Shown here in pieces: positions 41,937 to 51,741 of a DNA stretch of 64,000 nucleotides; position 1 is the stretch's first letter, and every line of letters starts with the position of its first letter. The stretch spans positions 55,101 to 119,100 of the forward strand of contig CAMCBW010000012.1 in the NCBI GenBank assembly GCA_945873105.1, given 5' to 3'. The position numbers and the translations under genes are program-made. The notes under the pieces are model-generated. The model made no database searches and had not been told where the DNA came from. It was given only the letters and a program-made list of their open reading frames with translations. Source of the stretch: Tangfeifania diversioriginum (GTDB taxonomy: Bacteria; Bacteroidota; Bacteroidia; Bacteroidales; Prolixibacteraceae).

Positions 41937-44795
41937 TCAGTATCCTAGCTCTTTGCCTTTCTTAATGGCAGGTATTCCCTCTTTCATCCATTTCGGCATT
42001 GGTGCCCCTTTGAGGTAATGGTCGAAAAACTGACTCATGCGGATGGAAAGATCCTGCCGGTTGGGACGCTTGGTAAGGTTGTGCTCTTCGCCATTGTAAA
42101 CCATCAACCAGGCAGGTTTCCCCAGTCGGCGCATGGCGGTGAAGAGTTCGATGCTTTGGTACCATGGAACAGCTCCGTCGTTGTCGTTGCTCATAATCAG
42201 GAGGGGAGTGGTAATCCGGTCGACAAAAAACAGGGGGGAATTTTCGATGTAAAGTTCCCGCTTGTCCCACAAGTTTCCGCCTATGCGGCTTTGACCATGC
42301 TCGTACTGAAACTCCCGGACCCTGCCGCTTTCCCAACGGATACCACCATAGGCGGAGGTCATGTTGCTCACCGGGGCACCCGCCATGGCCGCTTTGAACA
42401 TGCCAGTCTGCGTCACCATGAAAGCAGTCTGGTAGCCACCCCAGCTTTGGCCTTGAAGACCAATGTTTTTGGCATCTACGTAAGGCCGTTTGATCAACTC
42501 CAGGGTCCCGCCCATGATCGAATTGTAGGCATCCTTCCCCGGTTGTCCTGTTGCATAGGTGATGTCAGGTACAAACACCAGATAGCCGTTGCTGTTGTAG
42601 TAGGGGAAGTTGACGGTCGAGCGGGAGGGGTTTGGAACATAATGGGAATTAAGTTTGTCTGAATATCGTTCGTAGTAATAGATGATCATCGGATATTTCC
42701 GGGCCGGATCGAAATTCTCGGGTTTGTACAGGAGTCCCTTCATCTCTTTCCCTTCCAGGGTGGTCCATTTCACCTGCTCTGCAGTTCCCCACCAATACGC
42801 TTCTTGCTGGGGATTGACCACCGAAAGCCGCTTTGCATCCCTGAAATCAGCTTTGCTGCTCCACAGGTCAGGATAGGCAGTGTAGGAAGATTTTTGCCAG
42901 ATCAGCTGGTCACTGTTTTTGGCTTTGATGGGGTTACTCAGTTCGTTGTCGAGCATGATCAGGCTGGTAAGCGATCCTGGTACAGCCAAATTAAGTGTGG
43001 CAAACCCCTGGCGGCAATGCTCTTCCTCGGTTGCCTTCAATAACAGAGGCTCCGCAGGATTGATGTTCACCGCTTCCGGATCAAGGTTCACATAGCGCCA
43101 GGTGGTTTTTTCGGCTCGACCCTTGAGGGTTAGATTGACCGGGGATTTCAAACCTTTTGGGTCCATCTGCCAGATGTCATACTGGTCGTTGATCAGCAGC
43201 GATTCATCCCCTTTGGTCCAGCCTGCGATGCCATAGGATCCGGGTGTTGAGGGGGTGTCGTGCTTTTCGTTGTAAAAGGCAACCGGAAGTGCTGCCGTCA
43301 GGTTTTTACGCTGAAATTTGATCAGATCCATACAGTACCAAGCCTTTTCACTGCCTTCGTACCAGTAGAGGTACTTTCCTTCCGGTGAAATGTCCCCCGA
43401 CATGGCGGCTTTTGTAAATACCAATTTTCGGGCTCCTGTCTTCAGGTCGATCAGGTAGACATCCCGGAAGCTGCTCTCTTCCCAGGATGATTCCAGTTCA
43501 TAGGGTTGGTCGGCATATCCGATGGCTACCTCTCCATTCCCTTTCTGAATGCTCCTTACCCGGGTAATGAGGGTGTCGGCCAATTGCACGATCTTCTTTT
43601 CTCCGATACGGTAAACCGCCTGGTAGTTTTGTTTCAGATCGCTATCCAGCTCTTTGAGTTGCTGTGATTGCAGTCTGCCATCCTGCCAGTTCCAAAGGTC
43701 AATCTTTGTCTTCTCCTCCTCCAACAGGGTGTCTTTTGGCAGAGGCAGAATCTTTGGAGCCGTTGCAAAATAGAGCTTGGTGCCATCGTCCGAGAAGTTC
43801 ATCCTTCCATTTTCACTGACCTCCCAGTTTTTAACCATTCCCAGACTCGCCGTATCTGCCACCAAAACGGAAACATTCTGTTTCTCATTCCAGAGATTCA
43901 GGCTGTAGCGTTTTACTTTTGCTGTATCACCGGTATGAAGCCAGGAGACCTGACGACCTGCATCATCCGCAACTAATTTTTTGGCCAACCCTTTCCGCTC
44001 AAATAGCTTTCTTTCGAGGAGATTCCTGGTGTCAAAAATGTGAACCGCTGTAGAATCAACAGAATCCTTTTTCAGGGTAATGAACGAACACACGGCCCCA
44101 TTTTTGGAAAAGGCTGCCTCTGTTACATTGTCGAAGATATATTTGGCTCCCGAAATAGGGTTGACAATGGTCAGCAGGGAGGTCTCCACTTCACTGAAAG
44201 CCCCTTTCTTTGGCTTCTTCTCCTTGGTGGCCTCAGGTTTGGATTTTACCAGCGAAGTATCTTTTGCCACCTTCGTTTTCATGGAATCCGAAGATTCCCC
44301 TTTTGCTTTGGACTTCTCTTTGGGGAGATCCTGCAGGTAGGCAATCCAGGCTCCTCCCTCCTTTGGTACCTGGAAGGATCTGAGTCCCTTAACTTTCATG
44401 GTAGAATCGGCTGCCAGGAACCAGATGGCCAGCGAATCCTTGGGCAGATCCTCTTTTTTGGTTTTGGCCACCTTGTTTTTGCGGACGATCGCCTCGGGTT
44501 GTTTGATCTTGAAAACCAGCAGGTCTGAACTGCTGCTAAAAATGGCCTCGGTTCCGCGCGGTAGGGAGTCATGTTTTCCGGTCTGGAGTTGATACAGATG
44601 AAGGAATCCGTCTCCCTTCTGGGGATTCACCTCGTAGGTGACCCATGCCCCGTTGGCAGAAACTGCCGGCTTCGCCAACTCCTTCCAGGAGTCATACACT
44701 GAATGGGTAAGTGGTTTTTTAACCACCGACTGGGAAAACGTTGTAGCTGTAGCCACCAATACAATACTGAGAAGCAACAATAGTTTTTTTGTCAT
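41937..44795 (-). CDS. Prolyl oligopeptidase family S9 peptidase
   Basis: 952 residues with a signal peptide (MTKKLLLLLSIVLVATATTFSQ). The N-terminal two-thirds forms a beta-propeller with a Lys/Glu-rich low-complexity insert around 160-200. The C-terminal alpha/beta hydrolase has the active-site Ser in GQSWGGYQTA, the Asp in NDNDGAVPWYQ and the His in GEEHNLTKRP. Members of the S9C-like secreted group degrade peptides in the periplasm. Length and architecture are normal. Stop lies 50 nt after the perfect inverted repeat. Confidence 0.93.
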   Translation of the reverse strand: MTKKLLLLLSIVLVATATTFSQSVVKKPLTHSVYDSWKELAKPAVSANGAWVTYEVNPQKGDGFLHLYQLQTGKHDSLPRGTEAIFSSSSDLLVFKIKQPEAIVRKNKVAKTKKEDLPKDSLAIWFLAADSTMKVKGLRSFQVPKEGGAWIAYLQDLPKEKSKAKGESSDSMKTKVAKDTSLVKSKPEATKEKKPKKGAFSEVETSLLTIVNPISGAKYIFDNVTEAAFSKNGAVCSFITLKKDSVDSTAVHIFDTRNLLERKLFERKGLAKKLVADDAGRQVSWLHTGDTAKVKRYSLNLWNEKQNVSVLVADTASLGMVKNWEVSENGRMNFSDDGTKLYFATAPKILPLPKDTLLEEEKTKIDLWNWQDGRLQSQQLKELDSDLKQNYQAVYRIGEKKIVQLADTLITRVRSIQKGNGEVAIGYADQPYELESSWEESSFRDVYLIDLKTGARKLVFTKAAMSGDISPEGKYLYWYEGSEKAWYCMDLIKFQRKNLTAALPVAFYNEKHDTPSTPGSYGIAGWTKGDESLLINDQYDIWQMDPKGLKSPVNLTLKGRAEKTTWRYVNLDPEAVNINPAEPLLLKATEEEHCRQGFATLNLAVPGSLTSLIMLDNELSNPIKAKNSDQLIWQKSSYTAYPDLWSSKADFRDAKRLSVVNPQQEAYWWGTAEQVKWTTLEGKEMKGLLYKPENFDPARKYPMIIYYYERYSDKLNSHYVPNPSRSTVNFPYYNSNGYLVFVPDITYATGQPGKDAYNSIMGGTLELIKRPYVDAKNIGLQGQSWGGYQTAFMVTQTGMFKAAMAGAPVSNMTSAYGGIRWESGRVREFQYEHGQSRIGGNLWDKRELYIENSPLFFVDRITTPLLIMSNDNDGAVPWYQSIELFTAMRRLGKPAWLMVYNGEEHNLTKRPNRQDLSIRMSQFFDHYLKGAPMPKWMKEGIPAIKKGKELGY

Positions 44796-45083
44796 GGATA
44801 AGAAGAAATAGAATGATGGCTCAATATACTACAAAACGTTGAAATAGGGAATTTAAATTGATATTTGATTAATTTAAGCTGCAATTTACTGGAAGGCTAA
44901 CCTGACTCTAAAGCAAGGTGTTGGGGCAGGAAGTGTATTTTCAAACAGTAAAAATACATTGCTACATTACTTGTATTCCAGCATAGGTAGAATAATTTGG
45001 ATTTTCCATTCTTATATTCCGCTGTTTTGAATTACATTTATATCCCATTAGCGATAATTTTTTTTTTGATTTTAAGAGTTCCG
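44796..45083. promoter_or_regulatory. Divergent gap between S9 peptidase and TrkH
   Basis: 288 A/T-rich nt. An in-frame TTG at 44997 would extend TrkH by 29 residues, but that part adds a redundant hydrophobic stretch. No complete -33/-7 pair was found for either gene. Confidence 0.35.
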
Positions 45084-46529
45084 ATGAATCTGTCAAGTGT
45101 AAAAGCCATCCTCCGAATTTTGTCTTTTGTTTTTTTATTTCAGACTTTCGCCTACATTTTTGTGCTTCCCATCACCTGGATTTTCAAAGAGGATTCCAGT
45201 CCTTTTTACTATTCCCTAAGCATCTCCCTGGCTTCATTCCTGCTCATCAGGCTTTTTACCAGGAAGAACAATAATTTCGACTTCAAGAAGCGGGAAGGTT
45301 ACATTGTGGTGGTTTCAGGTTGGCTAATCCTATTTCTGACAGGCGTGCTGCCTTACCTGTTCAGCCAAAGCATCCCTCACTTTGTGGATGCATTGTTCGA
45401 GGCAGTCTCTGGTTTTACCACCACCGGCTCATCCATTCTCAGCGATATTGAGGCACTTCCGAAATCTATTCTTTACTGGCGGAGTTTGACCCATTGGATT
45501 GGTGGGATAGGGATCATCAGTTTGGTAATTATCATCCTTCCGACCATGAATGCGGGTGGATACAAAATGTTCTCCCTTGAATCATCGCTGCAGGAGAAAA
45601 TGCACCCGCGTATTAAAACTGTTGGCTTGACCCTTTTGTACATTTACCTGACGCTTACCTTTTCTCAGACCCTGCTGATGATGCTGGGTGGGATGAATTG
45701 GTACGAAGCATTGTGTCACTCCTACGGGACTGTCGCTACGGGTGGGTTCTCTCCCAAAAACGACAGTCTGGCAGGATATTCTCCATACATACAATACATT
45801 GCAACACTTTTCATGTTTTTGGCAGGGGTCAACTTTATGGTGCATTATTTTATTTTCAAACGAAATTTCAAGATAAGTTTGCGCAACGAAGAGTTCTTGT
45901 TCTATACAAAAGTGGTGGCCCTTTTTACTTTTCTGGTTACACTGATATTAATCTTTCAAGCCAATATGCCATGGGAAGTGGCCTTCAGAAGTTCAATTTT
46001 CAACGTGGTCTCCATCATCTCCTGTACTGGTTTTTGCAACACGGATTACATGCTTTGGCCCGTTTTGGGATGGCTCCTTATGTTTTTGTTGCTTTTTGCA
46101 GGGGGTAGTATTGGGTCCACCTCCGGAGGGATTAAGATGGCCCGGCACTTGATTGTTTTGAAAAACATCAATGCCACCCTGTTCAAGGCTGTCCATAGAA
46201 ATTCTGTCTATTCCATCCGTTTAAATGGAAATCCTGTCTCAGACGAAAATAATCGTTGCGTATTGGCATTCATAGCGTTGTATCTTATTACCTTCGTGAT
46301 TTTGACACTGTTGCTGATTTTTGATGGCCTCGAAATTCCTGATGCCGCCAGTGCCATTGCTACCGGAATGGCAGGAGTGGGACCCGGTCTGTTCAAGGTA
46401 GGTCCGGTAGGTAATTTTTCCCATTTTCATGATTTCTCGAAGATCATCATGTCTGTTGCAATGTTCACGGGGAGGCTTGAAATTCTTACCTTGTTTGCCA
46501 TATTTACAAGGGCTTTCTGGCGATATTAA
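45084..46529 (+). CDS. trkH: TrkH-type potassium uptake protein
   Basis: 481 residues from ATG 45084, the normal TrkH length. Four pore loops are visible: SGFTTTGSSIL, ATGGFS, SCTGFCNTD and TGMAGVGPGLFKVG, each around the conserved Gly of the K+ filter. Helices surround them throughout. It starts MNLSSVKAILRIL, matching typical TrkH starts. The regulatory partner TrkA is not in the window. Membrane K+ (with Na+ or H+) symport. Followed by the small Cys protein gene. Confidence 0.95.
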   Translation: MNLSSVKAILRILSFVFLFQTFAYIFVLPITWIFKEDSSPFYYSLSISLASFLLIRLFTRKNNNFDFKKREGYIVVVSGWLILFLTGVLPYLFSQSIPHFVDALFEAVSGFTTTGSSILSDIEALPKSILYWRSLTHWIGGIGIISLVIIILPTMNAGGYKMFSLESSLQEKMHPRIKTVGLTLLYIYLTLTFSQTLLMMLGGMNWYEALCHSYGTVATGGFSPKNDSLAGYSPYIQYIATLFMFLAGVNFMVHYFIFKRNFKISLRNEEFLFYTKVVALFTFLVTLILIFQANMPWEVAFRSSIFNVVSIISCTGFCNTDYMLWPVLGWLLMFLLLFAGGSIGSTSGGIKMARHLIVLKNINATLFKAVHRNSVYSIRLNGNPVSDENNRCVLAFIALYLITFVILTLLLIFDGLEIPDAASAIATGMAGVGPGLFKVGPVGNFSHFHDFSKIIMSVAMFTGRLEILTLFAIFTRAFWRY

Positions 46530-46638
46530 CTATTTATTGAAGCTTGATCAGTAGGAATTGGCCAAACAGATTGGGAATATTGCTATCTTGCACCATCAGA
46601 CAAAGGTTTTGTCCATACAAAAGTTTAAGTGCTACATC

Positions 46639-46872
46639 ATGTTTTTGAAATTGCTGGTTGTTACGATATTTCTCCTCCTGCTCTCTTTTGCCGGACTGGC
46701 CATCAACTTGCTGGTCAAAAAAAACGGGATCTTCCCCAATACCCACATCAGCCAGAACAAGGCGATGAAAAGCAGGGGAATTCGCTGTGCGCAGCACAAT
46801 GATGTAGGTTGCCACCCTGCCGATGAGTTCCCCGGTTGCTCCAGCTGCGGAACAAGGGGTATCCTGAAATAG
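46639..46872 (+). CDS. Small membrane protein with Cys-rich tail
   Basis: 77 residues from ATG 46639. One N-terminal helix (FLKLLVVTIFLLLLSFAGLAI) then KKNGIFPNTHISQNKAMKSRGI and a tail with four Cys (RCAQHNDVGCHPADEFPGCSSCG). I have seen similar short proteins near energy genes in Bacteroidota, but no function is established. The Cys spacing (C-x7-C-x8-C-x2-C, by count) may hold metal or disulfides. It converges toward the nqr operon; the MITE-like element lies between. Confidence 0.6.
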   Translation: MFLKLLVVTIFLLLLSFAGLAINLLVKKNGIFPNTHISQNKAMKSRGIRCAQHNDVGCHPADEFPGCSSCGTRGILK

Positions 46873-46958
46873 CTTCAAGCGGTAATCTTCAAGCTGTTTT
46901 GTGAGCAATACTACAGGTGGGTTTCATTCTTAAAGATTGTAGTAAGAAGGCAAAATGC

Positions 46959-47165
46959 AAAACCTTATTTTTCTCAGGTAACCTTAGTAGAAACAGGAGG
47001 TAAAAAGAGAACCAAAACCTTATTACCTTATTCAGCAGATTCCACTTTGACATTTCACTGTATTTCGCCCGATCCCAACATGCATGATTTTGTCAAGATC
47101 TATACGCGGGCGAAAATCAATACGCTAACCTTTTCTACTAAGGTTGCCTGAAGGAATAAGGTTTT
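46959..47165. mobile_element. MITE-like element with about 34-bp terminal inverted repeats
   Basis: 207 nt. The ends 46959-46993 and 47132-47165 are complementary with two or three mismatches (AAAACCTTATTTTTCTCAGG.. against ..GCCTGAAGGAATAAGGTTTT). An inner pair TTTCGCCCG/CGGGCGAAA is also inverted, and AAAACCTTATT recurs inside near 47014. There is no ORF of size, so it is non-autonomous. A clear target-site duplication was not found. It sits between the small Cys protein gene and nqrF. The rest of the 421-nt gap shows nothing else. Confidence 0.6.
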
Positions 47166-47293
47166 CAAATTCGTGAATTTTCCTTAGATTCCATTTGGCC
47201 AAGTATTTTATGCAGACCCTGGTTATGGAGTCTAAATTCTCTCCCAACAAATCGGAACAAGTTGTGTAAGTTTTTATATTGTTTCTGTCAAAC

Positions 47294-48547
47294 TTACCCG
47301 AAATCGTCGAAGGCGATATTCTCTTCCGGCACTCCAAGATTGTAAAGCATTTTTATGACGGCACTGTTCATCATCGGAGGTCCGCAGAAATAATACTCAA
47401 TGTCCTCCGGAGCATCATGCTTGCTAAGGTAATTTTGCAACAAAACCTGATGTATGAAACCGGTGTATCCTGTCCACTTATCTTCCGGCATCGGTTCCGA
47501 CAAGGCAAGGTTAAAGGTGAAGTTGGGAAATTCCCTTTCAATGGCTCTGAATTCCTCTTCGTAAAACATCTCCCGCAATGATCTGGCACCATACCAATAG
47601 GATACTTTACGGCCAGTTTTCAGGGTATGAAAGAGATGGAATATATGGGACCTCAACGGCGCCATGCCGGCTCCACCGCCGATATAGACCATTTCATTGT
47701 TGCTGTTTTTGATGTGAAACTCCCCGTAAGGGCCCGAAATCATCACCTTGTCGCCCGGTTTCCGGGAGAAAATATAGGAAGAACAGATGCCGGGGGGAAC
47801 GTTTTGAAACTCCTTTTTCACACCATCCCATGGAGGTGTGGCAATCCTGATATTCAACTTGATAAGATCTTTTTCTGCCGGATAATTGGCCATTGAGTAG
47901 GCACGGTAGGTCTCCTCCCGGTTGTTGATGCCCAAGTCCCATACTTTTAAATGGTTCCAGTCGCTCCTGTACTCCTCTGCTACCTCAAAATCTTTGAAAC
48001 TGGTATTGTATTTGGGCACATCTATCTGAATATAGCCACCTGGCTCAAAATTCAAAGACTCACCTTCTGGAAGTTTAACCACGAACTCCTTGATAAAGGT
48101 TGCCACGTTGCCGTTGGAAACAACTTCGCACTCCCATTTCTTGATACCCAGGATGGATTCCGGGACTTTTAATGTGAGGTCTTCCCGCACCTTTACCTGG
48201 CAGCCGAGTCTCCAGTGGTTGTTTTGTTCTTTCCTGGTAAAGAAGCTGGTTTCGGTCGGTAGGATCGACCCGCCACCGGCTACTACCTGGCATTTGCACA
48301 TACCGCAGGTACCACCCCCGCCACAGGCTGAAGGAAGATAGATGTCATTTGCCGACAAGGTAGATAAAACGCTGGAACCTGGAGATACGTTAAGTTCCTG
48401 GTCATTGATCGTCAAAGTTACATTCCCCTGGGGGGCGAGTTTGTCCCTGGCAAAAAGAAGAATGCCTACCAGGATTAATATGATCGTCAGAAATACGATG
48501 ATACTGTACAATATCGTTCCGGAAGTGGATAGCGTTAAAATCATCAT
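47294..48547 (-). CDS. nqrF: Na+-translocating NADH:quinone reductase subunit F
   Basis: 417 residues. N-terminal helix ([21 protein letters not shown]), [2Fe-2S] domain with [12 protein letters not shown] and later C in RLGCQV, FAD site [12 protein letters not shown](P)-binding [12 protein letters not shown] and [13 protein letters not shown]. It takes electrons from NADH into the Na+ pump. ATG ATG start; the first was chosen. Last gene of the operon. Confidence 0.98.
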   Translation of the reverse strand: MMILTLSTSGTILYSIIVFLTIILILVGILLFARDKLAPQGNVTLTINDQELNVSPGSSVLSTLSANDIYLPSACGGGGTCGMCKCQVVAGGGSILPTETSFFTRKEQNNHWRLGCQVKVREDLTLKVPESILGIKKWECEVVSNGNVATFIKEFVVKLPEGESLNFEPGGYIQIDVPKYNTSFKDFEVAEEYRSDWNHLKVWDLGINNREETYRAYSMANYPAEKDLIKLNIRIATPPWDGVKKEFQNVPPGICSSYIFSRKPGDKVMISGPYGEFHIKNSNNEMVYIGGGAGMAPLRSHIFHLFHTLKTGRKVSYWYGARSLREMFYEEEFRAIEREFPNFTFNLALSEPMPEDKWTGYTGFIHQVLLQNYLSKHDAPEDIEYYFCGPPMMNSAVIKMLYNLGVPEENIAFDDFG

Positions 48548-48560
48548 GCAGAAATTTCAG

Positions 48561-49178
48561 TTAAAGTTTAAAGCCCATCAGACCCATAAATGCGATGGCC
48601 ATCAGTCCAGTAAGAATAAAAGTTATACCAAGACCTTTTAAGGGATCCGGCACATTGCTGTATTTCAACTTCTCCCGGATGGCAGCGATACTTACGATGG
48701 CAAGCAACCAGCCCACGCCGGAACCAACCCCAAATACAGTTGCTTCGAGCAGTGTTTGGTATTCGCGCTCCTGCATGAAAAGTGCAGCACCCAAAATGGC
48801 ACAGTTCACGGCAATAAGGGGAAGAAAAATACCCAGCGAATTGTAAAGCGACGGACTGAATTTTTCAATGATCATCTCAACCAGCTGAACGATGGCAGCG
48901 ATCACCGCAATAAAAATCATGAAAGAGAGGAAGCTGAGATCGACATCGGCAAACTCCTCTCCAAGCCAGATCAGTGCCCCTTTTTTCAATACATAAAATT
49001 CCACGAGGAAATTGACCGGAATGGTGATCAGCAATACAAAAACCACTGCGATCCCCAATCCCAGTGAAGTTTTCACGCTTTTCGATACCGCCAGGAAGGA
49101 ACACATTCCCAGGAAGAAGGCGAAAACCATGTTGTCAATGAAGATTGACTTGATAAATAGGTTAATCAGATTTTCCAT
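48561..49178 (-). CDS. nqrE: Na+-NQR subunit E
   Basis: 205 residues with six helices; contains the NqrE signature [33 protein letters not shown] and an intramembrane Cys (FFLGMCSF) that with NqrD's Cys binds an iron centre. 13 nt from nqrF and 9 nt from nqrD. Confidence 0.98.
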   Translation of the reverse strand: MENLINLFIKSIFIDNMVFAFFLGMCSFLAVSKSVKTSLGLGIAVVFVLLITIPVNFLVEFYVLKKGALIWLGEEFADVDLSFLSFMIFIAVIAAIVQLVEMIIEKFSPSLYNSLGIFLPLIAVNCAILGAALFMQEREYQTLLEATVFGVGSGVGWLLAIVSIAAIREKLKYSNVPDPLKGLGITFILTGLMAIAFMGLMGFKL

Positions 49179-49187
49179 GGTCTATCG

Positions 49188-49841
49188 CTATTTTTTTTCT
49201 ACCAGATTTTTGTTTCTGCTGCGCTGGAACCAAATGATCAAGCCTACCGCGATCAATGCCATCGGAGGAAGAATCATCATGCCATTGTTCTCATACCCTA
49301 TTTTGTACAGGCCCAGTTTCTCCATGACCGGAAAACCGTAGACAGTCCCTGAACCAAGAAGTTCCCTGAAGAATGCCACCACAACCAGGATAATGCCGTA
49401 TCCTGCGCCGTTGCCCAACCCGTCGATGAAGGAGGGCCAGGGTTTGTTGGCCATTGCAAAGGCCTCCAGGCGTCCCATCAGGATGCAGTTGGTGATGATA
49501 AGTCCTACGAAGACAGACAACTGCTTGCTCACATCGAAGGCATAGGCCTTGAGGAACTGATCCACCAGAATTACCATGGTAGCGATGACCACCAACTGCA
49601 CAATGATCCTGATTCTGTCGGGAATGTAGTTCCGCATCGCAGAGATCACTACGTTGGAGACTGCCACGACAATGGTTACCGACAAAGCCATCACCAGGGC
49701 TGGTTCAAGTTTCACCGTAACGGCCAAAGCAGAACAAATGCCCAGTACCTGTACGGTTATCGGGTTGTCGTTACCAAGCGGAGCAGTAAATAGTTTTATA
49801 TTTTTGGCCGACAACAATGGTTCTTTTTCCTTTTCACTCAT
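49188..49841 (-). CDS. nqrD: Na+-NQR subunit D
   Basis: 217 residues, six helices, typical NqrD start and the sequence VQVLGICSALAVTVKLEPALVMA with the conserved Cys of the intramembrane iron centre. The gene lies 9 nt from nqrE and 3 nt from nqrC. Confidence 0.98.
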   Translation of the reverse strand: MSEKEKEPLLSAKNIKLFTAPLGNDNPITVQVLGICSALAVTVKLEPALVMALSVTIVVAVSNVVISAMRNYIPDRIRIIVQLVVIATMVILVDQFLKAYAFDVSKQLSVFVGLIITNCILMGRLEAFAMANKPWPSFIDGLGNGAGYGIILVVVAFFRELLGSGTVYGFPVMEKLGLYKIGYENNGMMILPPMALIAVGLIIWFQRSRNKNLVEKK

Positions 49842-49844
49842 GGC

Positions 49845-50546
49845 CTATTGTCTGTTTTTAATGAGATATTCATTGTATTTTGTGATGCAGTCAAAGAGCA
49901 TCTTCTCCAATCCCTTGCTGGTAATTGTTCCACCCGAAATGGCATCAACTCCATGTAAATCCTCCTCTTTGGCTCCTCCCTTTATGACGCCGATGGAGAC
50001 AAATTTATCGTTGTCAAAGAATTTCTTGCCCAGAAACTGGTGCTCAAAAAGGGAGGTATTGATTTCAGCTCCTAATCCCGGTGTCTCCCCTTTGTGATCA
50101 AAGGTCACTCCATAGATGGTATTCATATCCGCCTTCAGTGCGACATAACCGAAAATGGGTCCCCAAAGTCCTTTCCCTTCAACAGGAAGAATAATCACTT
50201 TTTCACCATCCACGGAAGTAGCACTGAATACCGGTAGGTATTGCTTTTCGAGGTTTTTCTTCTGTTCGTTTCTAAGTACTACCGAAAAGGCATCAACTCC
50301 GGTTACTGTCTCTCCCTTTGCGTTAAGCACGAAGCTCTCCTTGATGTATTTATCGTACAACTCCTCTGTATTTTTCGCGGTAGCAGGAATGTTGATCGAT
50401 TCGAGCATGCTCTTCTTTTTCTCGATTTCAAGATTTTTTTCCTGTCTGGGCTGTAACAGCGTAGCAGCAAGTGAAAGAAGTGTAGCCACTACGATCACCA
50501 TCACCGCAGAAAAAAGGAAAATATATTTGTTGCTGAAATTCTTCAT
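49845..50546 (-). CDS. nqrC: Na+-NQR subunit C
   Basis: 233 residues; one N-terminal helix and a periplasmic FMN domain. The covalent FMN Thr lies in the motif DAISGGTITSKG, which corresponds to the usual SGATLTS form with Gly in place of Ala. Start overlaps the nqrB stop by four bases. All residues expected for function are otherwise present. Confidence 0.97.
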   Translation of the reverse strand: MKNFSNKYIFLFSAVMVIVVATLLSLAATLLQPRQEKNLEIEKKKSMLESINIPATAKNTEELYDKYIKESFVLNAKGETVTGVDAFSVVLRNEQKKNLEKQYLPVFSATSVDGEKVIILPVEGKGLWGPIFGYVALKADMNTIYGVTFDHKGETPGLGAEINTSLFEHQFLGKKFFDNDKFVSIGVIKGGAKEEDLHGVDAISGGTITSKGLEKMLFDCITKYNEYLIKNRQ

Positions 50547-51718
50547 ACTTTTTGTTTGTTTAATGCAACTTTCCCTCTTTTTATTCGCCTGTTGATATTC
50601 GATTGAACGACGTAATAGTCAATCAATGGCGCAAACATGTTCATCAGCAGGATGGCCAGCATCACACCCTCCGGATAGGCCGGATTTACTACCCGGATCA
50701 GGACTGAAAGCACCCCTATCAGAAAGCCATAGATCCATTTGCCCGTTTCTGTCTGGGAGGCTGACACCGGATCGGTGGCCATAAATACGGCTCCAAAGGC
50801 AAAGCTTCCCATCACATAATGGTAGTAAAATGGTAGTTCCATGTAGGCATTGACTGCAAAAGCATTGAGAAGTAGTCCCATTCCAAGTCCACCCGCGAAT
50901 ACGCTTACAATGATCTTCCAGCTGCCTACGCCTGTCACAACCAGGATAAGGGCCCCTATCAGGATGGCCAGGGTCGAAGTTTCCCCGATGGAACCCGGAA
51001 TGGTGCCAATAAACATCTCCAGAAAGGAGGGCAATTTGGTAGACTCTCCGGCAGCACACAATGCCAAAGGGGTTGCACCGGAAAAACCGTCAACGATTTT
51101 TGCTCCATTGGTGAGTCCCTCCGTCCAGACCTTGTCGCCAGTCATCCAGGCAGGATAGGCGAAAAAGAGGAAGGCCCTGGCTACAAGTGCCGGATTGAAA
51201 ACATTCATCCCGGTGCCACCAAAAACCTCTTTACCGATGATTACCGCAAATGCAGTAGCGATCGCCAACATCCAAAGCGGAATGTCAATGGGCATGATCA
51301 GTGGAATCAGCAATCCTGTGACAAGGAAGCCTTCATTGATTTCGTGACCCCTTATTTGAGCAGCAATAAATTCGATCCCCAATCCTACGCCATAGCTTAC
51401 TACTACAAGCGGCAATATCTTCAGGAATCCAAACCAGAAATTTTCCATCATCCCTGTTTCTACTCCCAACGACCTGAAATGCTGCAAACCTATGTTGTAG
51501 GCACCAAAAAGGAATACCGGCAGGAGTGCCAGAATGACCATCGTCATGGTACGCTTCAGGTCGAGATGGTCGCGCACATGTGAACCCTTGAAGGTAACGG
51601 TGTTTGGGACAAAAATAAAAGTCTCCAGGCCTTCGAATACCGACTGGAACCTGCTGAACCTGCCACCCGCTGAAAAATGGGGCTTTAGTTGATCAATCTT
51701 TTTTCTTAAGAAATCCAT
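50543..51718 (-). CDS. nqrB: Na+-NQR subunit B
   Basis: 391 residues, about ten helices. The covalent FMN Thr is in DGFSGATPLALCAAG. It carries the riboflavin and forms the Na+ channel core. Overlaps nqrC by four bases and lies 23 nt from nqrA. Confidence 0.98.
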   Translation of the reverse strand: MDFLRKKIDQLKPHFSAGGRFSRFQSVFEGLETFIFVPNTVTFKGSHVRDHLDLKRTMTMVILALLPVFLFGAYNIGLQHFRSLGVETGMMENFWFGFLKILPLVVVSYGVGLGIEFIAAQIRGHEINEGFLVTGLLIPLIMPIDIPLWMLAIATAFAVIIGKEVFGGTGMNVFNPALVARAFLFFAYPAWMTGDKVWTEGLTNGAKIVDGFSGATPLALCAAGESTKLPSFLEMFIGTIPGSIGETSTLAILIGALILVVTGVGSWKIIVSVFAGGLGMGLLLNAFAVNAYMELPFYYHYVMGSFAFGAVFMATDPVSASQTETGKWIYGFLIGVLSVLIRVVNPAYPEGVMLAILLMNMFAPLIDYYVVQSNINRRIKRGKVALNKQKV

Positions 51719-51741
51719 TCTTATCTATTGTCTGGTTTTTA

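Noticed and set aside
44997..45083. Extended N-terminus of TrkH from TTG
   Set aside because: ATG 45084 gives the standard length and start; extension lacks family likeness.
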